From Arthrobacter sp. CAU 1506 (GTDB lineage Bacteria > Actinomycetota > Actinomycetes > Actinomycetales > Micrococcaceae), in NCBI RefSeq assembly GCF_005047635.1, contig NZ_SUKC01000019.1, positions 1 to 64,000 of the forward strand: a DNA stretch of 64,000 nucleotides. Reading direction: 5' to 3'. Positions 8,290 through 17,831 of this stretch are shown here, piece by piece. The position numbers were made by a program, and so were the translations under genes. Below the pieces are notes generated by a model. That model made no database searches. It had not been told where the DNA came from and was given only the letters and a program-made list of their open reading frames with translations. How positions within the stretch are numbered: position 1 is the stretch's first letter; every line of letters starts with the position of its first letter.

Positions 8290-9275
8290 GCAAGTAGCTG
8301 ATTACCTGCGGCGAGCCGAGCTGCTTGAGGCCCTCGACGCCAAACTCCAGGCCGTAACCGGACTGCTTGGCACCGCCAAACGGGACGCGCGGGTCGATGG
8401 CGCCGTGCTTGTTGATCCAGACCGTGCCGGCCTCGATCCGGGCCGCGACCTCGCGGGCCTTGGCCGGATCGGAGGACCAAACCGAGGCGCCCAGGCCCAC
8501 CTTCAGCGCGTTGGCCATCTGCACGGCCTCATCCACCGTGGAGTACTTGATGATCGGCAGCGCCGGACCGAACTGCTCCTCAGCCACCAGCGGATTGTCG
8601 TTATCGATGTCCGCAACCAACGTGGCCGGGTAGAAGTAGCCGGCCTGGCCCTCCTCCGGGTTGCCGCCGGTGAGCACGCGGGCCCCGGAATCCTAGGCCG
8701 CCTGCACCAGCTTGGCGACGATGTCGTACTGGGCCTTGTTCTGCAGCGGACCCAGAACGTTATTCTCGTCCAGCCCCACGCCCATCGGCATCTGCTCGGC
8801 CACCTCGGTGAGCGCGGCGCAGACGTCGTCGTAAATGTCCTCGTGCACGTAGAGGCGCTTCAGCGCTGCACAGGTCTGCCCGGTGTTGATGAACGCGCCC
8901 CAGAACAGGTCCTGGGCGGCCGCCTTGGGGTCCGTGTCCGGCAGCACGATGCCGGCGTCGTTGCCGCCCAATTCCAGGGTCAGGCGCTTCACCGTGTCCG
9001 CGGAGGAACGAATGATCGCCTTGCCGGTGGCGGTCGAGCCGGTGAACATCACCTTGTCGATGCCCTGGTGCGCGGCCAGCGCCTCGCCCACCTCGCGGCC
9101 ACCCGGGACTACGTGCAGCACGTCGGCCGGCAGCACGGTGTTGAGCACCTCGGCCAGCGCCAGCACGGACAGCGGGGTGTACTCGGAGGGCTTCATCACC
9201 ACGGTATTGCCCATCCGCAGTGCCGGCGCGAGCTGCCAGACGCTGATCATCATCGGCCAGTGCCACGCTCCGATT
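8290..9275 (-). pseudogene. Aldehyde dehydrogenase remnant, 5'-truncated with an internal stop
   Basis: Homology starts abruptly at about 9275 in the middle of the ALDH Rossmann region (MMISVWQLAPALRMGNTVVM, normally preceded by PWN), so about 150 N-terminal residues are missing. It continues through the catalytic Glu (LELGGND), the catalytic Cys (NTGQTCAALKRL) and EEQFGPALPIIKY to FGGAKQSGYG and the usual end around 8290, where no clean stop codon follows. An in-frame TAG at about 8694-8696 splits LVQAA from DSGARVLTGG. NAD(P)-dependent ALDHs of this type oxidise amino- or aromatic aldehydes. The breaks at both ends lie next to mobile-element sequence, so the gene is dead by truncation and nonsense mutation. 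Confidence 0.85.
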
Positions 9276-9447
9276 CAGAAAGTGACAGTGGATTCACTAC
9301 CCGCCACGCGGAGGTCGGATATCGGCAGCGGAAAGGTGAACCCCTCGGCGCACCACGGACAGGATTTCTCAGCCCAAGCCCCTTTGTCATGCCCTGCCTC
9401 ATACTCGGCAGTAGGAACAGGTAGGAAACTCCCCTGGTATTCGGCTG

Positions 9448-9950
9448 ATTTGAACTGGTACGCGCACGTATTCAGGGGCCGGAAGTAGACGATTTCCGTT
9501 GTTGCCCGTAAGCCCTCTTAGCAGGTTGCGCTAGTTCGGCCCGTGGCGGCACGTGGCGTGTTTCGTCCGGAGGTTCTGGCTGCTGCTACGTATTGGGCGT
9601 AGGCGGAGGCCGGGTCAGGGAGTGGCGTCCGATCGTAGCCGGGGAGTAGCCGAGCGCATCGGCAATGATGGCCACGGGTGCGAGTTTGGTGAGTTCGTGG
9701 AGAGTTCCGAGCCGTGCCGCCCGCGTGCTATATTCTGCGGAATGGCGCGGTCAGGTGACCTGGGTCGATGTGTCGCCCTGGCGAAGTTCCGCGGAATGCT
9801 CAATTGGTGCTCGGGCGTGAGGCGGCGAGATCCATCTCAATACGGTCGTTGGCAAAGGCTCATCTGACCTGTGGAAACACCGAAGTGGCCGTGGAACGGG
9901 AGTTCCTGCAGCTGCTTCAACTCTCGTACTTTGAAGGCCGATAATCTGCC
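9448..9950 (-). mobile_element. Internally deleted copy of the tyrosine-recombinase trio element
   Basis: Bases 9448-9832 align closely by eye with 22575-22973, which is the 3' end of the third recombinase gene plus the element end (for example CGATCGTAGCCGGGGAGTAG in both). Bases 9838-9950 align with 25714-25830, the opposite end of the same element (GAAACACCGAA...GCCGTGGAACGG). About 2.74 kb of recombinase genes is missing, joined near 9832-9838. No coding capacity is left. The copy has the same orientation as the full element at 22.6-25.8 kb and the two bracket the ABC/GntR catabolic operon. Exact outer ends are uncertain by some tens of bases. Confidence 0.75.
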
Positions 9951-9974
9951 TGACGTCAAGTACACTCCTTGATG

Positions 9975-10196
9975 TTCGCATTGATGCGAATAGTTATCTG
10001 ATCCACGGAGGTTAAATACATCCGCCGTGGCACGGTGCTGGGCGGCAAAGCGTGCATGACCGGCCGGCGCATACTATCCGTCGGCCGATCGGTCTTGGCG
10101 CCACTGCGAAGCTCGGAAAAGTGGTGCCTCACGACGTCACGACAACGGGGCTCATGCCCCCGTTCCTCCATCTTGTCAGCAATGGTCACATCATCG
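9975..10196. other. Short gene-free region with a small palindrome
   Basis: TTCGCA-ttga-TGCGAA at 9975-9990 is a perfect inverted repeat and CCACGG/CCGTGG flank 10002-10030. They could be operators or just element-end symmetry; nothing coding is visible. Confidence 0.35.
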
Positions 10197-11444
10197 TCAG
10201 CCTAGAACTTCATCCGTTGCAGTAATCGCCGCTTCCTTGTCGAGGCGCCGCTTGAGTCGGACGATTCCCACGAGACGCCACCCCGCGAGGAACTGTATAC
10301 AGGCCACGGCTATCAGCCCCATATGAACGGGCGACCAATCGGAGCCTGCTGCCAGCCCCGCCAAGAGCGGAACGGCGGTGGCGCCCGCATACCCCAGACT
10401 TTGTACACGGCCCGAGAGCGATACCCCTTGGCCTGTCAGTCGGCCTAAGTCCCCGATGATCGTCAAGACGACGGGGAAGATCGCGGTTCCTGTGCCGAGC
10501 AGAACCGCCGCCGTAACGGCGCCTGCAAGGCCCGTGTCGGGCACAAGGAGGACCGTGCAGCCCGCGACCGTGGCGCACGACAAGGTCGCAATCACGCGAA
10601 TTCGCCCCCGACGGACGAAGAATGTTGGGGCGATGAGCCCGGCGGGCAGCCCGACCACCAGCAGAAGGGCAAAAACGTACCCTGCCACATCGGCGCTAAT
10701 TCCCCGGCTCAACATCATTGTGGGGAACCAGCCCATGATGGTAAAAGCCAAGGCTGCCTGGGCGGCAAAAAGGACCACCAACAGCGCGGTGAATCCGGTC
10801 TTCAGTGAGTGCTGATTCGCGTGTGACGGAGACTGTTTCCCTGCTTCCCGCCTGGATTTCGACCGTCCGAGCAAGGGCAACCAAAGCAGGGCCGCCAGCA
10901 CGGGAAACACCACCCAGACTGTCAGGGATGCGTTCCAGCTCCCCAACTGCAACGCGAGCGGGGCGGTGGCAGCAGCTGCAATAGTGGTGCTCACTGTCAT
11001 CACGCCGGTATAGGCCCCAGTGGTCGGTCCGATTCGGTCCGGTAGGTAACTCGCAGTGAGCGCGGGCAGGAGCACATTGATCATTGCAGTGGCGCATAGG
11101 GCCAGCAGCGTGCAGGAGACTAGTTGGGCCAACGATCCCCACGGCCTAAGGGCCAGCCCCACCGCGCACACCACGATTGCCGCGGTGATGGCACCAACTG
11201 TGCCGAGTCGCCGCACGACGAGCGGCGCAAGGAAACCAGTCATGGCAAAGATTGGCATAGGCGAGGAGACCAACAGAGACAGGACCAAGGGCGAGTCGAA
11301 ATCCATCCGGACCTGGTCCAACACCGCCGCGAGGGAAGTGATCACCGGCCTCATCGCGGCCGCCGACATAAAAATGGCGGCCAAGGGCAGTAGTTTGGCC
11401 ATGCGGCCCGAACTTGCCGGGCAGGCCCACTGCGAATTATCCAC
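10197..11444 (-). CDS. CynX/NimT-family MFS transporter
   Basis: This is a 415-residue membrane protein with about 12 hydrophobic segments in two groups of six, split by a basic loop near residues 192-215 (GRSKSRREAGKQ). The opening AAIFMSAAAMRPVITSLAAVLDQVR, with the RPVI..L...L..I element, is typical of the CynX/NimT branch of the major facilitator superfamily (cyanate, 2-nitroimidazole and related transporters), as is PALTASYLPDRIGPTTGAYTG. The start is GTG 11444; an ATG at 11402 is an alternative. It is last in the minus-strand series after the amidohydrolase, with a 412-base gap, so it may have its own promoter. Substrate unknown; a small organic nitrogen compound or its product fits the context. 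Confidence 0.8.
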   Translation of the reverse strand: MDNSQWACPASSGRMAKLLPLAAIFMSAAAMRPVITSLAAVLDQVRMDFDSPLVLSLLVSSPMPIFAMTGFLAPLVVRRLGTVGAITAAIVVCAVGLALRPWGSLAQLVSCTLLALCATAMINVLLPALTASYLPDRIGPTTGAYTGVMTVSTTIAAAATAPLALQLGSWNASLTVWVVFPVLAALLWLPLLGRSKSRREAGKQSPSHANQHSLKTGFTALLVVLFAAQAALAFTIMGWFPTMMLSRGISADVAGYVFALLLVVGLPAGLIAPTFFVRRGRIRVIATLSCATVAGCTVLLVPDTGLAGAVTAAVLLGTGTAIFPVVLTIIGDLGRLTGQGVSLSGRVQSLGYAGATAVPLLAGLAAGSDWSPVHMGLIAVACIQFLAGWRLVGIVRLKRRLDKEAAITATDEVLG

Positions 11445-11856
11445 TTTCCACTCTCTTACGGTCTGTCAGTGTTACGGTTTGGCCGGCTTACAAGGACTGC
11501 GCACTTCCGTGAGTGTGCCGACCCCCTGCGGCAGCAGAAGGACGCGGTGCTGGTGCGAACATAATCCCCGTCTGCTGTTGAAGACACCGAAGTACTGACA
11601 TGGCCGCAGTTCGGCTTCGACATACAACCGCCTCGAGCACATGCTGCTCGCTCTTATCGACGTTCCGCTGGCAGCTATCCGGCGGGGTCCTGCAGATCGT
11701 CGTTTGTTGGAATTAGGCCGGAGCCGTCGCCCCGCAACCGTGATTTGCTTATTCAGGGTCTATGAGGGGAAGGCCTCGGGTCCAGAAGCTCCGGCATCGG
11801 CAGAGATGCCAGGCTCGCACGCGTCTTCTTAGGGATCATTGAAGTCTCTACGCGGC
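11445..11856. other. Gene-free spacer between transporter and amidohydrolase
   Basis: About 410 bases without a convincing reading frame; no clear terminator hairpin or operator recognised. Confidence 0.45.
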
Positions 11857-13095
11857 TCAAGAAAGCGCGGAAGTGAACTGAGCGGGCGATTCCCTTCGAT
11901 TTGTTGGCCCGGAGACGGTGTGGAGGCGACGGCGCGACACCCACTCACCAGAGCGCATTACGTCGCGTCCGACCGGGGGATTAGCCACGGCCTCAGCGGC
12001 CGAGCCGGCATCAACGACGAGTAGGTCGGCCGGCTCGCCAACCTTCGGACCGCACGTCGGGAGGCCCAGCGCGCAAGCGCCATTACTCGTCGCCAGATCA
12101 AGCGCGAGCCCAAGGTCCTCGTCGCGGAGGAAGCCGGACCGGCACGCGATATTCCGCGCCACATCGAGCACGTCACCGCTGCCGAATGGCCACCAAGCGT
12201 CGCGCACGTTGTCGCTGCCCGCGAAGACGATAACACCCTGCTCGGCGAGCTGCTTGACGGGCGGCATTAGTCCGGCGGGGCCGTTCGACATTATCGCAAT
12301 CCGCAGCTCAGCCAAGGCGTTGAAGATCTCCTCTTGCTCGCGGGCACCGAGTGCACCAAGACCAAATGCGTGGCTCAGAACGACCCGGCCTTCCATGCCG
12401 AGTGCACGCGTACGCGTGATGATGCCGCGGTACTCGCGCACGGCATCATCGCCGACTGCGTGCAAATGGATGTCGATCATTGCACCGCGACGATCTGCCA
12501 ACCCGAAGACCGCGTCGAGGTGCCCGTCCACGTCGCCGTCAATGCCAATCGGGTCAATTCCGCCGATGACCTCCGCGCCGAGCCGGATCGCCTCCTCAAG
12601 CAGCTCGTAGCTGCCTGGGTCCCGCACGATCCCGCTTTGCGGGAAGGCCACGAGTTGAATATCGAGCAGGCCGCGAAGGTCTTCGCGCAGCTTCAGCATC
12701 CGCTCAAGGCCCGAGAGGCCGAGAGCCGCGTCCACATCGACATGAGTGCGCAGGGCTCCGGTGCCGAACTCGATCATCCGCTCTGCGAGCAGCCGCTCCC
12801 GATCGCCCGCACTCTCGACAAGATCGGCGCGGAGCCGCTTCTCGATTTTAATGCGCTCAATCACAGATGAGCCTGGCACGTGCGGCTGCCATTCTGTGCC
12901 AAGGAAGGTCTTGTCGAGGTGTGCGTGCCCATTGACGAGCAACGGGAGGACGAGTCGTCCGTCGAGGTCGACCTCTCCGTCGGCCATCGGCGCTGTACTG
13001 GCGGAACGCAAGGCCACGATGCGCCCTTCGGTAATCTCAACATCGATCGGATCGCCCTCGCGGTTGCGGCCGTTCCGCAGAATGGTCCATGCCAT
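11857..13095 (-). CDS. Cytosine-deaminase-like amidohydrolase
   Basis: This is a 412-residue metal-dependent hydrolase. The ATG at 13095 is chosen because GGAG lies seven bases upstream; the frame opens 13 codons earlier without a site. Metal-site motifs are visible: NGHAHLDKT (HxH of strand 1) near residue 55, DIHLHAVGDD near 205, VLSHAFGLG near 238, and AGSDNVRDAWWP (the late Asp) near 300. Order and spacing match the CodA/AtzC group that deaminates cytosine, isocytosine or N-substituted triazines. The HCDE of CodA is HLHA here, so the substrate is probably not cytosine itself. It lies downstream of the GntR gene and the importer operon on the same strand, so it likely attacks the imported compound or a derivative. 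Confidence 0.75.
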   Translation of the reverse strand: MAWTILRNGRNREGDPIDVEITEGRIVALRSASTAPMADGEVDLDGRLVLPLLVNGHAHLDKTFLGTEWQPHVPGSSVIERIKIEKRLRADLVESAGDRERLLAERMIEFGTGALRTHVDVDAALGLSGLERMLKLREDLRGLLDIQLVAFPQSGIVRDPGSYELLEEAIRLGAEVIGGIDPIGIDGDVDGHLDAVFGLADRRGAMIDIHLHAVGDDAVREYRGIITRTRALGMEGRVVLSHAFGLGALGAREQEEIFNALAELRIAIMSNGPAGLMPPVKQLAEQGVIVFAGSDNVRDAWWPFGSGDVLDVARNIACRSGFLRDEDLGLALDLATSNGACALGLPTCGPKVGEPADLLVVDAGSAAEAVANPPVGRDVMRSGEWVSRRRLHTVSGPTNRRESPAQFTSALS

Positions 13096-13114
13096 GAAAA
13101 CTCCAAACTTCGTC

Positions 13115-13189
13115 GTTGGCATACAGAATGCCACAGATACGCCACAATGTCATCCAAATAACGGGACTCTAATGAAGTTTGGTATTCCA
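13115..13189. promoter_or_regulatory. Candidate operator/promoter region of the amidohydrolase gene
   Basis: Two candidate regulator sites precede the start codon: an inverted repeat TGGCAT-acaga-ATGCCA (about 13117-13133) and GTTTGGTATTCCA (13177-13189). The second shares TTTGGTAT with a sequence in front of the ABC binding-protein gene. GntR regulators of the FadR branch bind such TTGGTAT...CCAA half-sites, and a GntR gene lies 540 bases away. The region is A/T-richer than its surroundings. Inferred, not shown. Confidence 0.4.
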
Positions 13190-13633
13190 TCGAGCGATGA
13201 TTTTCCAAGGGCACCACTATTAGCTCTTTTGGAGACCAATCCCCGAAGCACCATAGGGTAGCGCGCGCGGTGAGCAAGGACTGCGGCGCCTTAATCGGCG
13301 CGAAGGGAGTACAGCAACGCATCCGTGGACCGCGGTAATCGCAGTCGTCCAAGGAGAGTGCGAGACTACGCCAGCGAACGGTGCGAGCAACAGCGGCACC
13401 ACCAGGATGGAAGCAAAACGCACAAGGTCGAGCTCAGGCCCTGCCACCGCATGCCAAACAAAGCATCGTCCCTAGAGGGGTCACCCTGACGGGGATCGGC
13501 CCATGCCTCGACCTAATCGCGCGCGATTGGTAACGCACGTAGTAATAGGAACGAGCGGCTATGCGGGGCAGTTGAAGGTACGCCGCGCCGAAGGCATAGG
13601 GTCAGGTGCGATGCGGCAAGACGAGGAATCGCG
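13190..13633. other. Gene-free stretch between amidohydrolase operator and GntR gene
   Basis: About 440 bases with no frame of coding character and no clear repeat; it separates the amidohydrolase gene from the end of the regulator gene. Confidence 0.45.
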
Positions 13634-14341
13634 TTAGGCTGCGCCCACCCCCAGCTTTCGTGCAACGATGGGCATCGTTTCGTGTCGGCTATGCTCGACG
13701 TGGGCGAGTGCGAGCGCGGCAGCTCGCTCGACCTCGCCGTTGACGATAGCCGAGCACATGTCGCGGTGTTCGTGGTGCAGGTGCCGTTCGTCGCGCTCGG
13801 TGACGATGTGGAAGAGCCTCTGCACCCGACCCCGTACGGGTATCATGAGCGTCTGCAGCAGGCGATTGCCCGACAGCACAACGATCTCGTCGTGTATCGC
13901 GGCCGTAGCCTCGGCGATTTCATCGCCAGCCCCGCGGGCGATCGCCGCCTCCGCATCGTCGAGCCGCTGGACCAGGCTCTCCCCTGATCCGCCCGCCGCG
14001 CACTGCTCGGCGGCAAGTCTGGCTGCGAGCACTTCCAACGAGCGCCGCACCGCAAAAAGCTCGACGACGTCCTCAAGTTCCATCGGTGCCACGACGACAC
14101 CACGGCGATGCAAGCTCTTGATGTACCCTTCAGATTCGAGCCGCGGGAACGCCTCCCGCACGGGGATCCGCGACACCTGCAGCTCTTCGGCCACCTCGCG
14201 CTCTCTGATGCGACTGCCGGTGGGCAGCGTGCCGTCAATGATCCGGTCTCGGACCCACTCGTAGACGAACTCATCGAGTGCCACTTCTGGCGCGCCACCG
14301 GCCACGACGTTTTCGACGCGTTCCCGATCGAGTGTTGGCAT
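13634..14341 (-). CDS. GntR-family transcriptional regulator (FCD domain)
   Basis: The product is 235 residues, from ATG 14341 with GAGGA five bases upstream. The N-terminal winged helix occupies about residues 25-90 (YEWVRDRIIDGTLPTGSRI, then EREVAEELQVSRIPVREAFPRLESEGYI), the signature of GntR regulators. The C-terminal FCD ligand domain carries the His/Asp metal-acid pocket pattern around FAVRRSLEVLAARLAA, AAIHDEIVVLSGN and HLHHEHRDMCSAIVNGE...HVEHSR. Such proteins usually repress a nearby catabolic operon and are released by a carboxylate ligand. It follows the M24 gene on the same strand, and TTTGGTAT-type repeats in front of the operon and of the amidohydrolase are plausible targets. 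Confidence 0.9.
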   Translation of the reverse strand: MPTLDRERVENVVAGGAPEVALDEFVYEWVRDRIIDGTLPTGSRIREREVAEELQVSRIPVREAFPRLESEGYIKSLHRRGVVVAPMELEDVVELFAVRRSLEVLAARLAAEQCAAGGSGESLVQRLDDAEAAIARGAGDEIAEATAAIHDEIVVLSGNRLLQTLMIPVRGRVQRLFHIVTERDERHLHHEHRDMCSAIVNGEVERAAALALAHVEHSRHETMPIVARKLGVGAA

Positions 14342-14507
14342 GATTTCCTCTCAGACTTCCGGCGGCTGCTGCAGCTTGTCCTGGCAGAAGTGCGCCGGTT
14401 AACGACATCCTAGTTCCGGGCGATCATCGCGCACCCGCTAATCTCCGGGTGGGGGAGCGCAGAACCCGCGACAAAAGGGTGAGACACGTGGATTTCTGAT
14501 CTCCCAT

Positions 14508-15761
14508 CTAGTCGTTCACCTGCAGCTTACGGGCGAGCGTGTTGAGTTCTTCTGCACCATTTGCCCCAATCAGCACGCTACCGCCGAGGCACATTCCTGA
14601 GAGCCCATCGTTCGCGCAGGACTGTAGGGCGAACGTCATTCCCTCCTGCACCTCGAAATCGTCCTCCGCCGGCGTGTGCTCTGGTACCGGCAGGCTCTGC
14701 AATTCGGGCTGCGTTTCGGGCCCCACGACCATGGGACTGTTGATGAAGACAGGACCGACGGTCTGCACGAGCGGCCCGCGAATCCACAACCCTGCGTCGA
14801 GCACCACCTCCTGCATGGCGGTGTAGACCTCTGAGAAAAGCGCGCCGGGTTTCAGCATGGCGGCGCCAACCTCGTTCGCAAGCTGCGCGGTTGCGGCCCG
14901 GCGCAGGGTCTCGGCATCGGGCTCGCCGATGAAGACATGCATCTGCTGCTGAGTCTCGTAACCGCCGTAGCAGGCGAAGAGCTCTGAGCCAATCAGATCC
15001 CCGCGGCGCAACCGACGCGGTTCCTCGCCCGAGTACCCCCACTCAGGCGGGCCGATCAGCCACTTGCTGCCGCTGCGCAGCAGCATCCCGGGCGGTACCT
15101 CATGGCCGCCCTGACTTGTAATCGCGTAGGTCGCAGCGGCTCCCACCTCTGATTCAAGGGCCCCCTCTTTCGCAGCCTCGAGGAAGGCGAGCGAGGCGTC
15201 TTCACCCAGCTGGGCCGCGCGGCGGACCAGTCGGATCTCCTCGGGACTCTTCACTAACATCATCTTCTCAAAGTCACGTGCGACGTCCATCCAGGTCACC
15301 TCGGGCAGCTCGGCCTGGATCGCGTTCCAGAGATTGACGTTTAGTGTGATGTTGCCGCCGGAGTAGCTCGTGAGACCGATGATTCCGACTCGGCCTTGGT
15401 CGGCACGGGTAGAGCGCAGTGCCTCGCCGATCCTTTTCGGCAGCGGTCCGTGTCGCAGGTCCTCTATCCACCGTTCTGTGTCCTTGCCCGCTTCGTCGAA
15501 CCGCAGCAGCGGCATCACGTTGAAGCGGCAGATGAGCGTCGGGTCTCCTTCGCGCGGGAACACGACCGCACCGGCGATCGCCTCTTTCGCGAGGTAGCGG
15601 TCGAGTTTGTCGCGGCCCCCGCCAACAAGCACCAGCGCGTCCAGACCATGCTTGTCCAGCAACTCGCGCACCTTCTCATACCGTCGATCGCGTTCCGCCA
15701 GGGACAGTGTTGGGAAGCGCTCGTCGAACGACTGTTGGGCCTCGCTCATGGTCTTGTTCAT
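14508..15761 (-). CDS. M24-family (creatinase/prolidase-like) hydrolase lacking canonical metal ligands
   Basis: This is a 417-residue protein with the two-part creatinase/prolidase layout: an N-terminal domain (YEKVRELLDKHGLDALVLVG) and a C-terminal pita-bread domain from about residue 165 (KSPEEIRLVRRAAQLGEDA). In metallo-aminopeptidases the C-domain carries D...D...H...E...E ligands. Here the first Asp region reads DLIGSELFACYGGYETQQQM and the HGxG-type histidine segment reads TVGPVFINSPMVVG, so the ligands are absent, as in creatinase. A metal-free amidinohydrolase-like reaction on an imported guanidino or amide compound is therefore more likely than peptide cleavage; this is inference. 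It lies 28 bases after the last ABC gene in the same operon. Confidence 0.8.
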   Translation of the reverse strand: MNKTMSEAQQSFDERFPTLSLAERDRRYEKVRELLDKHGLDALVLVGGGRDKLDRYLAKEAIAGAVVFPREGDPTLICRFNVMPLLRFDEAGKDTERWIEDLRHGPLPKRIGEALRSTRADQGRVGIIGLTSYSGGNITLNVNLWNAIQAELPEVTWMDVARDFEKMMLVKSPEEIRLVRRAAQLGEDASLAFLEAAKEGALESEVGAAATYAITSQGGHEVPPGMLLRSGSKWLIGPPEWGYSGEEPRRLRRGDLIGSELFACYGGYETQQQMHVFIGEPDAETLRRAATAQLANEVGAAMLKPGALFSEVYTAMQEVVLDAGLWIRGPLVQTVGPVFINSPMVVGPETQPELQSLPVPEHTPAEDDFEVQEGMTFALQSCANDGLSGMCLGGSVLIGANGAEELNTLARKLQVND

Positions 15762-15789
15762 GTTTTCTCTTTCTGATCACTGGGCATTG

Positions 15790-16761
15790 TCATGCGCTCC
15801 GGCGCATGGGAAAGTGGCAGGCGACGAACGCGTCGCCCGTGGGGGAGAGCTCGGGCACCTCAACAGCGCAACGTTCTTGCGCCATGGGGCAGCGCGTTCT
15901 GAAGCGGCATCCGGTAGGCGGGGCGCTCGGCGAGGGAAGCTCCCCCTTGAGTACGACGCGCTCACGGTCGCGTGCCTGACCGGGCACCGCGTCGAGCAGT
16001 GCCTGAGTGTAGGGGTGCGCCGGTTGCTGAAGCACTTCCGTCACCGGGCCGACCTCGCACAGCGTCCCGAGATAGAGCACCGCAACTCGGTCGCACATGT
16101 GGCGCACAACCGAGAGGTCGTGCGAGATGAAGACAATCGTGAGACCGAGATCCCTCCGCAGTTCCTCGAACAGGTTAATGATCTGCGCCTGCACGGAGAC
16201 GTCCAGTGCCGATACGGGTTCGTCGCAGACCAAGAGCTTGGGTGATGTGGCGATGGCCCGCGCAATGGCGATACGCTGCACTTGGCCTCCCGAGAGCTCG
16301 CGCGGGAACTTGCTGGCGTAGGTATGGGGATCGAGTCCCACTCGCTCTATGAGTTTGCGAGCTCGACGGCGGGCTTCGGTGCGACTCACACCGGCATTGC
16401 GCATTGGTTCGCAGATAGAATCGATGACGCGCCAGCGTCCGTCGAGGCAGGAGTGCGGGTCCTGGAAGATCAACTGCACGTTCTGTCTCGCCTCGCGCAG
16501 CTTCGTACCTCTCAGGGAGCTGATCCTCTCGCCATCGATGTCGACGGTCCCGGCGGTGGGTGGATCGAGCATGAGCATCGAGCGGATCAGCGTTGACTTC
16601 CCGCTGCCGGTCTCGCCGACGATCCCGAGCACTTCACCCGGCTGCACATCAAAGGTCACACCCGCGACCGCTTGGATGGGCGCGCCTGCCGGTCCAGGGA
16701 AAAACTTCTTCAGATCCCGCACGGAGAGCAGCGGTCGCTGCTCGCTCAAGGTCGCGGTCAT
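15790..16761 (-). CDS. Peptide-type ABC importer ATPase (DppF/OppF-like)
   Basis: The product is 323 residues, starting at ATG 16761, which overlaps the stop of the preceding ATPase gene by four bases (ATGA). Walker A is GETGSGKST (about residue 45), the signature is LSGGQVQRIAIARA and Walker B is LLVCDEPVSALD. The C-terminal oligopeptide extension with the Cys-rich pattern CRFRTRCPMAQERCA (iron-sulfur-like in this family) is present. It is the second ATPase of a five-gene nickel/dipeptide/oligopeptide-type importer and works as a heterodimer with the upstream gene product on the inner membrane face. Confidence 0.93.
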   Translation of the reverse strand: MTATLSEQRPLLSVRDLKKFFPGPAGAPIQAVAGVTFDVQPGEVLGIVGETGSGKSTLIRSMLMLDPPTAGTVDIDGERISSLRGTKLREARQNVQLIFQDPHSCLDGRWRVIDSICEPMRNAGVSRTEARRRARKLIERVGLDPHTYASKFPRELSGGQVQRIAIARAIATSPKLLVCDEPVSALDVSVQAQIINLFEELRRDLGLTIVFISHDLSVVRHMCDRVAVLYLGTLCEVGPVTEVLQQPAHPYTQALLDAVPGQARDRERVVLKGELPSPSAPPTGCRFRTRCPMAQERCAVEVPELSPTGDAFVACHFPMRRSA

Positions 16762-17831
16762 GCCTTTTCTCCTTCTTCGGATGCGCCGGCCTGGCCGGTG
16801 GGCCCGGGCTGATCGGTCTTCCCAGTAACGAAGCACCTCCACTGCTGTCGCGTTCCGTTGTTACCGGGGCGCGAGGTTACATCGGGAATTGCTAAGTCGC
16901 AGCGGGCCTCGGCGAGGGGGCAGCGCGGCGCGAAGGCGCAGCCGGCGGACCGCTGTGAGGGATGCGGCGGGCGTCCTGGGATGGTCGGCAGCAGCGAGCG
17001 CGGCGTTACGTCGAACGACGGTACTGCGGCAATGAGGGCACGTGTGTACGGCATCATCGGTGAGCGGACCACGTCGCCGATGCGGCCGGTCTCAGCGATC
17101 CGCCCCGAGTACATGACGATCACCTCGTGCGCGCGCTCTTCTGCAACGCGGATGTCGTGCGTAACGAGGACGATCGACATTCCGTTCTCGGCCTGTAGCG
17201 TATCGAGCAGGTCGAGGATCTGCGCCTGCGTCGTTACGTCGAGGGCGGTCGTGGGTTCGTCGGCGATGAGCACGCGCGGGTTCGAGGCCAAGGCGATGGC
17301 GATCACCACCCGTTGGCGCATGCCGCCAGAGAGCTGGTGCGGGTACTCGAAGAGGCGCCGCTCGGGATCGGGTATCCTCACTTGTTCGAGGAGCTCGAGC
17401 ACCCGGGCCCGCTCGCCCGCGCGGCCGAGCTTGGGATCGTACAGGCGGACGGCCTCGGCGATCTGGGCGCCCACACGCATGGTTGGATTGAGTGAGCGCA
17501 GCGGGTTCTGGAACACCATGCTCAGCTCGCGCCCACGGACGCTCCGCCACTGGCGCGGATTGAAGCGGGAGACATCCCGCCCGTTCACGAGGATCTCCCC
17601 GCCGAGCACCTCGACTCCTGCGGGGAGCAGACCCATCAGCGCTCGGGCCGAAACCGATTTTCCGGCTCCCGATTCTCCAACGAGAGCCACGGTCCTGCCC
17701 GAAGGCACCGTGAAGCTGACCCCGTCGACCAGGCGAGCCGTCGCCGTGCCGACGACCAGATTTCGGACCTCGACCACCGTTTCGACGGCGGGGGCGGCCG
17801 TGGTTGATTGCGTGTGCGTTTCGGCGATCAT
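16758..17831 (-). CDS. Peptide-type ABC importer ATPase (DppD/OppD-like)
   Basis: The product is 357 residues. The ATG at 17831 overlaps the permease stop (ATGA); the frame is open 47 codons further but that part is permease coding sequence in another frame. Walker A is GESGAGKSV, the signature is LSGGMRQRVVIAIAL and Walker B is VLIADEPTTALD. The C-terminal Cys pattern CAFAPRCPLAEARCD of OppD/DppD proteins is visible. It pairs with the DppF-like ATPase encoded next. Four-base overlaps on both sides indicate translational coupling inside one operon. Confidence 0.93.
   Translation of the reverse strand: MIAETHTQSTTAAPAVETVVEVRNLVVGTATARLVDGVSFTVPSGRTVALVGESGAGKSVSARALMGLLPAGVEVLGGEILVNGRDVSRFNPRQWRSVRGRELSMVFQNPLRSLNPTMRVGAQIAEAVRLYDPKLGRAGERARVLELLEQVRIPDPERRLFEYPHQLSGGMRQRVVIAIALASNPRVLIADEPTTALDVTTQAQILDLLDTLQAENGMSIVLVTHDIRVAEERAHEVIVMYSGRIAETGRIGDVVRSPMMPYTRALIAAVPSFDVTPRSLLPTIPGRPPHPSQRSAGCAFAPRCPLAEARCDLAIPDVTSRPGNNGTRQQWRCFVTGKTDQPGPTGQAGASEEGEKA

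Noticed and set aside
8288-9424. 378-codon plus-strand frame across the dead aldehyde dehydrogenase
   Set aside because: Opposite strand of recognisable ALDH sequence, no family similarity.
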